From: a virus
IMG/VR virus record: IMGVR_UViG_3300046006_001667
Location: 1-30,651 of that record
Length of the DNA stretch: 30,651 bases
Strand: one strand, 5' to 3'
Below the pieces are notes generated by a model. The model was not told where the DNA came from, searched no databases, and saw nothing but the letters and a program-made list of their open reading frames with translations. Positions 25,030 through 30,651 of this stretch are shown here, piece after piece. The first letter of the stretch is position 1. Each line of letters starts with the position of its first letter. Made by a program: the position numbers and the translations under genes.

Positions 25030-25490
25030 CTAGTCTTCATCATCGTCATCATCGATGTTGGGGTATTTACCCTTGGTTTTAGCCACTGGCTCAGGCTCTG
25101 GCTTAGCTTTAGCCTTAGCCTTTGGCTTGAGGTCTTCATCGTCCTCATCATCCTCAACAGGAGCTGGCTTGGCCTTTGCCTTAGCAACAGGCACATCGTC
25201 ATCATCCTCAACAGGAGCTGGCTTTGCCTTTGCTCTGGCTTTAGGAGCTGGCTCATCGTCATCCTCAACAGGAGCTGGCTTTGCCTTAGCTCTGGTCTTG
25301 GGTGCCGGGGTCTCATCATCGTCATCATCGACAGGAGCTGGTTTAGCCTTGGTTTTAGCCTTAGCTACTGGCTCATCGTCATCCTCTTCAGCAATGGCTC
25401 TGGTGCGCTTTGCAGCTTTAGCAGCAATAGCATCATCGTCATCCTCTGCAGGAGCAGCATTACCTGCTGGCTTCTTGTCTTCTTCGTCAA
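25030..25490 (-). repeat. Imperfect tandem coding repeats, about 57-63 bp per unit
   Basis: The 3' part of the SSB-like gene holds four clear imperfect units, each with an ACAGGAGCTGG core (read on the plus strand) near 25155, 25210, 25268 and 25330, followed by weaker ones. Each encodes KPAPV plus an acidic and a basic block. Unit spacing is a multiple of three, so changes in copy number would keep the frame. Confidence 0.75.
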
Positions 25491-26073
25491 GATACTTGTC
25501 TTCCGCAGAATCAAGGTCTTCAGAGCTGGAGTATTTCCGAACTCTAGCACGAACTATCTGTTGAAGTTCCTGGAGATATTCGATCTCTTCAGCTTCAAGC
25601 TCAGAGACTATTTCCATCTTGACCTTGGAGAACTTGTACTGTCCATCAGAGGACTGACCGGGTTCTGCAGTAAAACGAACCATTACATGGCTGTAGGAAT
25701 CCAGCTTCTGTTTTTCAACTGCTGCAAGGAAACCTTTCCAGTTCCAGAGTCCTGCTTTCGATATGTAGAGCAGTTCGGGCATGAACTTACCATCACGAAG
25801 GATAGCCAGTTCTCTTTTTTCCACTGTCTCATTCTTCTCAGCATTCTTGAAGAAAGCTTTGCGGAAGTAGACTACGACCCCGTAGAAAGTCTTTACAGAC
25901 TCAGTGTTTTCCGGGTCATCTGATGTAGGAGCAGGAAGAGTATATCTCTGCTTCTCTCTTTCGACTTTGATCTTTCCAAAGCGGAAATCCTCATCCTCAG
26001 ATATGATGGAAAACACTTGCTCCATTTTCTTTGCCGATGGGATACGTACTTTTGGTTCTGTTGCTTCGCTCAA
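25030..26073 (-). CDS. Putative ssDNA-binding protein with charged repeat tail
   Basis: A 347-residue protein. Residues 10-185 form a compact domain with strands such as TFYGVVVYFRKAFF and SHVMVRFTAEPG. It resembles phage single-stranded DNA-binding proteins in size and neighbours (polymerase, helicase), but no diagnostic motif is seen. Residues 200-347 are low-complexity, with alternating basic (AKAKAK) and acidic (EDDDD) blocks; KPAPV recurs at about 244, 265, 284 and 302. The tail ends in DDDDDED, like the acidic tips with which SSBs recruit partners. The start is TTG 26073 with GGAGG seven bases upstream. A sigma70-like promoter lies at 26123-26151. The SSB role is inference. Confidence 0.65.
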   Translation of the reverse strand: MSEATEPKVRIPSAKKMEQVFSIISEDEDFRFGKIKVEREKQRYTLPAPTSDDPENTESVKTFYGVVVYFRKAFFKNAEKNETVEKRELAILRDGKFMPELLYISKAGLWNWKGFLAAVEKQKLDSYSHVMVRFTAEPGQSSDGQYKFSKVKMEIVSELEAEEIEYLQELQQIVRARVRKYSSSEDLDSAEDKYLDEEDKKPAGNAAPAEDDDDAIAAKAAKRTRAIAEEDDDEPVAKAKTKAKPAPVDDDDDETPAPKTRAKAKPAPVEDDDEPAPKARAKAKPAPVEDDDDVPVAKAKAKPAPVEDDEDDEDLKPKAKAKAKPEPEPVAKTKGKYPNIDDDDDED

Positions 26074-26102
26074 TTGATTGCCTCCATTATGTTTGTGTCT
26101 TG

Positions 26103-26116
26103 TTGATTCATCAACA
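26103..26116. promoter_or_regulatory. Perfect palindrome at the expected transcription start of the SSB-like operon
   Basis: GTTGAT-TC-ATCAAC is a perfect inverted repeat (6+2+6). It lies seven bases downstream of the TATACT -10 at 26123-26128, so it covers the predicted start site. It could be an operator or form a 5' hairpin in the message. Confidence 0.4.
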
Positions 26117-26122
26117 TACTCA

Positions 26123-26151
26123 GTATACCTCTTGTGGAAGGTAGTTTCAAC
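26123..26151 (-). promoter_or_regulatory. Sigma70-type promoter of the SSB-polymerase operon
   Basis: The minus strand has TTGAAA (26151-26146), a 17-base spacer and TATACT (26128-26123). This is near consensus. The leader to TTG 26073 is about 43 bases and includes GGAGG. A 16-bp palindrome directly abuts the -35. Confidence 0.75.
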
Positions 26152-26167
26152 TGGTACAATTACCAGT
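26152..26167. promoter_or_regulatory. Palindromic operator candidate, copy 1
   Basis: CTGGTA-CAAT-TACCAG, a perfect 6+4+6 inverted repeat, lies with no gap upstream of the -35 at 26146-26151. A copy with one changed base lies at 27956-27971 in the same relation to another promoter. It also overlaps the stop codon region of the 26160 gene. On the plus strand a short T-run follows, so an incidental terminator reading is possible, but the paired placement argues for protein binding. Confidence 0.65.
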
Positions 26168-26447
26168 TTTTTCTAATGGTCTTTGAATCCAGAATTATTG
26201 ATCTCACTCTGAATCTGCTCCATTCCCCTGATCTAACTATATATAGTCTTTTAGGGTCTTTGGAATGAAAGTTATCTGGGTCAATACCGAGTTGTTTACC
26301 TTTATAGGTTACTATAAGGTGCCCGGTTCCATAGTAGTCTGCTTTGCACGTATACTTTTCATTCTCATCATCCTTATCAATGATAACTACATTAGCAGCA
26401 ATTGGATGTGTAGAACTCAAGAGTTGTTTATGCTCTTTACTTATCAT
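26160..26447 (-). CDS. Small hypothetical protein (95 aa)
   Basis: A 95-residue protein coupled to the helicase stop (ATGA, start 26447), with GGAGG about eleven bases upstream. An in-frame TTG nine bases earlier is possible but too close to that site. The sequence is beta-rich, with strands such as NVVIIDKDDENEKYTCKADY, GHLIVTYKGKQLGID and KRLYIVRSGEWSRF, which suggests a small barrel. I do not recognise a family. Its place between helicase and SSB-like genes suggests a replication accessory, but nothing in the sequence proves this. Confidence 0.65.
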   Translation of the reverse strand: MISKEHKQLLSSTHPIAANVVIIDKDDENEKYTCKADYYGTGHLIVTYKGKQLGIDPDNFHSKDPKRLYIVRSGEWSRFRVRSIILDSKTIRKNW

Positions 26448-27919
26448 CGTATACAAGCCCTCCAGTCAGTTTCAATCTGTCGGGCTAGAGCAAAGTCTGC
26501 TTTAAGTGAAGCCATTACTCGCATATCTACAGTATTCTGTATGAGTAAATGGACATAGGTGATACTTTTGACTTGTCCTCCTCTATGGTTTCGAGACATC
26601 ATCTGTTCATAGTCTTCTGTATCGAAACTGTGAGAGTAGAATATTGTCATGTCGGCAAAGCGCATATCAACACCTTTACTACCGACTGATTCTTTAACAA
26701 TGAAGACAAGATCATCTTTAGCTGACTCTATGAGTTCATGCCGAGCTGATGCCCCGGATACTGACCCATTGAGAATTTTAGGAGTAAATCCAAACTTTTT
26801 CTTAATTGCCTCTGCTACAATCTTTTCTTCTTCGTTCATTTGAACAACGACTAAAGTAGGATAGTCTCTATTTTCCATGATGTCAAGCAACATAGAAACT
26901 TTTTCTGTGCCCAGTCTAATTGGTGCTGGTTTTATCTTTGGAGTATCCGGGTCAGGGTCAGGATATACGAACCCACCAGTGATCTGCATTTGCTTTCTAA
27001 GCACACTAAATACATGACTGGCTGTAATCTCTACACCCTCATTTTCTAACTCTTCCAGATATGCATAGTTCTCTTCAGTGATATCGTTATATACTTTTTG
27101 GCTCTTGTCACATAACGGTAGTCTTCTAGTCTCATGCACAAATGGTGGTAGATCGACAACATCAGTCTTTTTAAGTAGAATAGCACAGCTTGAAAGACGT
27201 TCTACAAAATCACCTAAATTTTGATAACCCAAAATAGCCTGTTTTATTGTTGGATGTGGTATAGTATACTTCAGCTTAAATGCTGCGAAGTCACCTTCAA
27301 AGACGTTCCTCTTGCAGCAGAACTTAATCTGGGCATAAACATCTATAGGTCTTTTTATGTATGCTGTCCCAGTCAGTATAGCCCGGAACTTTGTTCTGGA
27401 TTTCATTGTTCTACAGAAAAAACTGGTGACTTTTGCTCCTGGGGTTTTGATACAGGTGCTTTCATCGAGAATGCCAACATCCCATCGGGTGTCTTTCATG
27501 CAGGTATCGATAACTCTAACAATGGTATGAGCTTGACCATCAATGACAGTCTTTTCTCGTTTCTTACCAATAAACCAGGAGGATTCATAATTGACTAAGC
27601 AGATAACGGGCCAACCTTGGTTAGAAAGTCTAACAGCTTCCTTTATTCCAGCAGAACCTGTATCATGTAAGTCAATGAATGCAACCGGAGCTGTGGCCCA
27701 TTCATGCCAGTTCTCAATCCAAACGTGTAGAACTGCAAGAGGAGCTGCAACGTATATCAGTAAGACACCACGTTCCCGTATTAGATACTCTAACCACTTA
27801 ACGGCAACTCGGGTCTTACCTGTTCCCATCTCCATAAGGAGTGGAACACCTTCATCACTCAGTTCTATGGCTTGGGTATAAGCAGCTTTCTGTTTTTTCC
27901 ACCATGGTAAACATCTCAT
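26444..27919 (-). CDS. SNF2/SF2-type DNA helicase
   Basis: A 491-residue superfamily 2 ATPase, counted from ATG 27919. Motif I is EMGTGKT (30-36), motif II ILDES (150-154), motif III LTGTA (182-186) and motif VI SRNHRGGQ (442-449), the last in the 'R.hRiGQ' form of SNF2 and phage helicases. These enzymes move on double-stranded DNA and act in replication initiation, fork restart or recombination. A TTG 45 bases upstream is in frame, but it has no ribosome binding site and lies over the promoter and palindrome. ATG 27919 also lacks a Shine-Dalgarno and lies six bases after TATACT, which suggests a leaderless message. Confidence 0.88.
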   Translation of the reverse strand: MRCLPWWKKQKAAYTQAIELSDEGVPLLMEMGTGKTRVAVKWLEYLIRERGVLLIYVAAPLAVLHVWIENWHEWATAPVAFIDLHDTGSAGIKEAVRLSNQGWPVICLVNYESSWFIGKKREKTVIDGQAHTIVRVIDTCMKDTRWDVGILDESTCIKTPGAKVTSFFCRTMKSRTKFRAILTGTAYIKRPIDVYAQIKFCCKRNVFEGDFAAFKLKYTIPHPTIKQAILGYQNLGDFVERLSSCAILLKKTDVVDLPPFVHETRRLPLCDKSQKVYNDITEENYAYLEELENEGVEITASHVFSVLRKQMQITGGFVYPDPDPDTPKIKPAPIRLGTEKVSMLLDIMENRDYPTLVVVQMNEEEKIVAEAIKKKFGFTPKILNGSVSGASARHELIESAKDDLVFIVKESVGSKGVDMRFADMTIFYSHSFDTEDYEQMMSRNHRGGQVKSITYVHLLIQNTVDMRVMASLKADFALARQIETDWRACIR

Positions 27920-27925
27920 ATCAAT

Positions 27926-27954
27926 AGTATACAGGATAGATGTCTTTGCTGGAA
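27926..27954 (-). promoter_or_regulatory. Promoter of the helicase operon
   Basis: The minus strand has TTCCAG (27954-27949), a 17-base spacer and TATACT (27931-27926). The -35 is weak (3 of 6), which suggests activator help. The palindrome at 27956-27971 lies one base upstream. The -10 ends six bases before the ATG, so transcription would begin at or near the start codon. Confidence 0.6.
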
Positions 27955-27955
27955 A

Positions 27956-27971
27956 CTGGTACAAATACCAG
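27956..27971. promoter_or_regulatory. Palindromic operator candidate, copy 2
   Basis: CTGGTA-CAAA-TACCAG differs from copy 1 (26152-26167) in one central base. It lies one base upstream of the helicase -35 and 15 bases upstream of the plus-strand -35 of the primase promoter, so it could control both divergent genes. Confidence 0.65.
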
Positions 27972-27986
27972 GTTTTTGAAATAAGC

Positions 27987-28015
27987 TTCCATTCCTAAGA
28001 CTTGTGGGCTATAAT
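27987..28015 (+). promoter_or_regulatory. Promoter of the primase-helicase gene
   Basis: TTCCAT (27987-27992), a 17-base spacer and a perfect TATAAT (28010-28015) lie on the plus strand. The weak -35 resembles that of the divergent helicase promoter. The leader of about 18 bases carries GAGG (28026-28029) before ATG 28040. Confidence 0.6.
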
Positions 28016-28039
28016 GATAAATACCGAGGTTTACTAATA

Positions 28040-30651
28040 ATGGCAAAATCAACGATAACAACAGATGTAGACAAGGCAGTAGAATTTCTTCAATACATGT
28101 TTGGTGATAATCCAAAAGGATTCATTCAACTTTTTAAGTTAAAGCCCGGAGAGGCAAAACCTAAAGAGGGTGAAGAAGAGGAAGAACCTGCTGTAAAAAA
28201 ATCCAAACCCACTGGCTTGAATGATGGATACTCCGCACCTGAAAAGATAGACTCTGACTGGTGGAGACAGTATTCAACCCTCTATAACATATGGTTTTGT
28301 ACGGCTCTTGGCAAAGAAAAAAACAAGACACATGACACTAGAAACACCCTGGAAGTTCCTGCAATATGGTTTGACTTAGATGCCTGTAAGTATTTTGGTG
28401 TACCAGTCAAAGCATACCTATCTGACCATAGAAACGATGATGAGGTATCCTGCTGGGTTGAGTCAAGTGAGAATGCTCTTCAGGGATACTATAAACTCAA
28501 AGTTCCTTATGAGTTAAATGGTAGTAAAGAGAACTTTGAAAAAGACCTATTAGAGATACTATGTAAGGTATGTCTCTATTTTGGTGGTGATACCAGGGTA
28601 ATCTCTCCAGGACGTGTTATGAGACTCCCAGGTAGCTTAAACCTGAAACCTGAATACCCAGTTCCCTTTCAAGTTATAGGCCACTATACAGATAATACAA
28701 TATCGATGAAAGACCTTAAAGCTAAGTTCAAAGGTGTAAATCCTGATACTGTTCCACGTATTGTATTATTTGCCCTGGATTACATTATTCGTGCATCAGA
28801 GTTCTGGAATGTCGGTAGTAGACATCAGATTATGTTGCTGCTTGCCGGTACAGTTCGTAAGATGGGCATGAATAAAGAAGCTTGTTTAGCTCTATTCAAT
28901 GAACTACATATTAAACTTGGAGATGATGAATACAGAGAGGCAGATGTTCTATCAACCTACCAAGAGGAAGACATAAAGAAGCTTGCCAGTCTCCGAAGTG
29001 GCTTTGCCGAGATAGCTGACCCTGTTGAAGAGGTCATAAAGTTCTGGGTAACTCTTAAAAAGGAATACTGTAAAAAGTTAAAGATTCAATTTGTACCAGA
29101 AAACTATGACCCTACTAAAGGTGTTGATGAGAACGGGGCATTCGTCGAGAGGACTACTGAAACATACTTTAATGGCTCTGATGGCCCAGTTGCATTCTCT
29201 AATTTCATCTTACATATTAAGGGCAAACTTGTTAAGATTCCCTCTGGTGATGTAATGTGGTTGGCCCAGATAGTTACAAAGGGACAACCAGCACAGACTG
29301 TAGAGATCAGCACAGCAGCTCATAACACCTGGGCTACATTCTCCAAGATTCCCCATCTACCGACAGGTTTAGCTGTGTACAATACCAAAATATGGAGTCA
29401 CTATGTTGCTTGGTTAGCAGATAACTGTCCCGATGAAACATTCTATGAAACCCCCTATTATGGATGGTTGGATGTAGATGAACATGGTGGTGATCTACTT
29501 ATTCAAGACCAAGACCATGATAAGTATTTATGGACTAAGGGTAATACTGATACTGCTATACCGGGAGCTTACCAAAAAGAGTTAAGCAACTCAGATATAG
29601 TAAGATACCTGAAAAACTTTGCCAAAAACTATGATGGTTACCACGAAGACAGATATATATGGTCTGCTCTAGGATGGTTTGCTGCAGTTCCTATATCAGC
29701 ATTCTTTAGAAAAAAGATCAATGGTTATCCTGCAATGGTCATTTATGGATTAGCAGGTTCTGGTAAAAGTCAGCTTTCAACTAAACTTCTATCAACACAT
29801 TTTGGATGTAAACCTCCAAGTGCTTATGAGGGGTCAAGTCCTTACTATATCAGAAATCATATGCTATCGAATAACTTGTGCCCAATGGTAATAGATAACT
29901 TTAAGGAATCCTCTGGAAACAATAATACACAAAAAGCTCAAGACCTTATAGGTGTTATTTCCAACTCCTGGGATGGTAACATGGTAGGTGCTGGTAAAGC
30001 TGATGGTGGATTACGTGTTGATAGACTTCAAGCTCCAATATGTGTCACAGCAGAGCACCTGTATACCGAGGAATCAACAGTCCATAGAACATTTTCTGTC
30101 TATGTAGACCATAAATGGGTTAACTACATGCAGACTATATCTGATGAAGAAAGACTTGAGCACGATAGAAAACAGGCTTGGTTACATAATGCTAAACATG
30201 CTGGGTATATGAGCACAATTATTCTGAACTGGGTTGTTGAGAATCTGGAAGAGACTCTGGATATCATAGACCAATGTACCTTAAAGCTTCGTAAAGAGTG
30301 TGCCAAGTCTGCTACTGTAGAACGTAAGAGAGATGGCTTCTCAGGGCCACTAACAGGCCTTTACCTGCTCAAACGTATCTATAATTACTATGACCTTGAC
30401 TTCCCTATCCGAACCAACCAATTTTTACCATTGATTATGGAAGCTGACCCAGATGCTAAAAAGGTCAGTCATGGTAGCTCAGCAATGACTGAATTATTCC
30501 GGGCCACTGACAATGTTATATCGATGAATCTCAGACGTAGAACTCCACTTATCGGTAGTGTTTATGTGATTGACCCTCGGGACAAGAGGTATGCTTACTT
30601 CGACATAAACAGGTGGAGGTCTGAAATAAAACCATTTATGACTGGAACATC
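28040..30651 (+). CDS. Primase-polymerase (AEP) / helicase fusion, partial at the right edge
   Basis: The frame is open from ATG 28040 to the window end (870 codons plus two bases). The N-terminus is a helical segment plus an acidic linker (about 40-50). The AEP primase core has WFDLDA (Asp112, Asp114), ALQGYYKL (146-153) and GDTRVISPGRVMRLPGSLN (183-201), the catalytic pattern of phage PrimPols. A PriCT-like helical domain follows (NVGSRHQIMLLLAGTVRK, 257-274). The ATPase has Walker A YGLAGSGKS (569-577) and Walker B MVIDNF (616-621), with flanking sequence like DUF927-type helicases. It would prime and unwind at the fork. It is the only plus-strand gene and is divergent from the helicase gene. 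Confidence 0.88.
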   Translation, partial: MAKSTITTDVDKAVEFLQYMFGDNPKGFIQLFKLKPGEAKPKEGEEEEEPAVKKSKPTGLNDGYSAPEKIDSDWWRQYSTLYNIWFCTALGKEKNKTHDTRNTLEVPAIWFDLDACKYFGVPVKAYLSDHRNDDEVSCWVESSENALQGYYKLKVPYELNGSKENFEKDLLEILCKVCLYFGGDTRVISPGRVMRLPGSLNLKPEYPVPFQVIGHYTDNTISMKDLKAKFKGVNPDTVPRIVLFALDYIIRASEFWNVGSRHQIMLLLAGTVRKMGMNKEACLALFNELHIKLGDDEYREADVLSTYQEEDIKKLASLRSGFAEIADPVEEVIKFWVTLKKEYCKKLKIQFVPENYDPTKGVDENGAFVERTTETYFNGSDGPVAFSNFILHIKGKLVKIPSGDVMWLAQIVTKGQPAQTVEISTAAHNTWATFSKIPHLPTGLAVYNTKIWSHYVAWLADNCPDETFYETPYYGWLDVDEHGGDLLIQDQDHDKYLWTKGNTDTAIPGAYQKELSNSDIVRYLKNFAKNYDGYHEDRYIWSALGWFAAVPISAFFRKKINGYPAMVIYGLAGSGKSQLSTKLLSTHFGCKPPSAYEGSSPYYIRNHMLSNNLCPMVIDNFKESSGNNNTQKAQDLIGVISNSWDGNMVGAGKADGGLRVDRLQAPICVTAEHLYTEESTVHRTFSVYVDHKWVNYMQTISDEERLEHDRKQAWLHNAKHAGYMSTIILNWVVENLEETLDIIDQCTLKLRKECAKSATVERKRDGFSGPLTGLYLLKRIYNYYDLDFPIRTNQFLPLIMEADPDAKKVSHGSSAMTELFRATDNVISMNLRRRTPLIGSVYVIDPRDKRYAYFDINRWRSEIKPFMTGT

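Noticed and set aside
25055-25564. A 169-codon plus-strand open frame opposite the SSB-like gene
   Set aside because: It is Ser/Ala/Leu-rich and arises from the repeats being free of stops in the opposite strand; no ribosome site or family match.
27919-27964. TTG 27964 as the helicase start
   Set aside because: It has no ribosome binding site and lies upstream of the TATACT -10 and over the palindrome, so it would not be transcribed from that promoter.

Overview
The window is a section of a tailed double-stranded DNA phage genome (Caudoviricetes), free or integrated. It carries a terminase, portal, capsid, head-tail connector, tail tube, frameshifted tail chaperone and tape measure set next to a complete replication and nucleotide-metabolism set. 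No tail sheath gene was recognised, so a siphovirus-like long non-contractile tail is the simplest reading. Genes are packed tightly, with many ATGA or TAATG overlaps. Strong AGGAGG-type ribosome binding sites point to a bacterial host that uses Shine-Dalgarno initiation. TAA, TAG and TGA all end real genes, so there is no sign of stop-codon reassignment. The host cannot be named from this sequence. I saw no tRNA, rRNA, CRISPR array, insertion sequence or integrase.

Layout, in the direction of transcription. From 28040 to the right edge, on the plus strand, lies a large primase-helicase (AEP/PrimPol plus PriCT plus P-loop ATPase), cut by the window end. Everything else is on the minus strand. 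From 27919 down to 18560 is the replication and nucleotide block: SNF2-type helicase, small unknown protein, SSB-like protein with a charged repeat tail, a UDG-like/exonuclease/PolA fusion polymerase, VRR-NUC nuclease, Cas4/AddB-like Fe-S nuclease, B12-dependent ribonucleotide reductase and dNMP kinase. From 18563 to 13758 come a small Hint-like protein, large terminase, portal, a small conserved protein and a DNA methyltransferase, closed by a terminator. From 13573 to 7600 come a protease-scaffold-capsid fusion, a terminator, a 69-residue protein, four connector or tail completion proteins and the tail tube. From 7510 to 1 come the frameshifted tail chaperones, tape measure, a small tail protein, a family 9 glycosyltransferase, an HTH protein and a partial gene.

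The head genes look T4-like at domain level (gp20-like portal, gp21-like protease motifs, gp23-like capsid), while the tail module looks siphoviral. The replication block appears largely self-sufficient: priming, unwinding, synthesis, ssDNA binding, end processing and dNTP supply.

The most notable regulatory signals are two. First, a 46-bp element with identical internal spacing lies upstream of the two most heavily expressed structural genes (capsid and tail tube). Second, two copies of a near-identical 16-bp palindrome abut the -35 elements of two replication-operon promoters. These look like a late promoter class and an early operator class. The other main points are the one-polypeptide protease-scaffold-capsid gene and a canonical GGGAAAC frameshift site in the tail chaperones.
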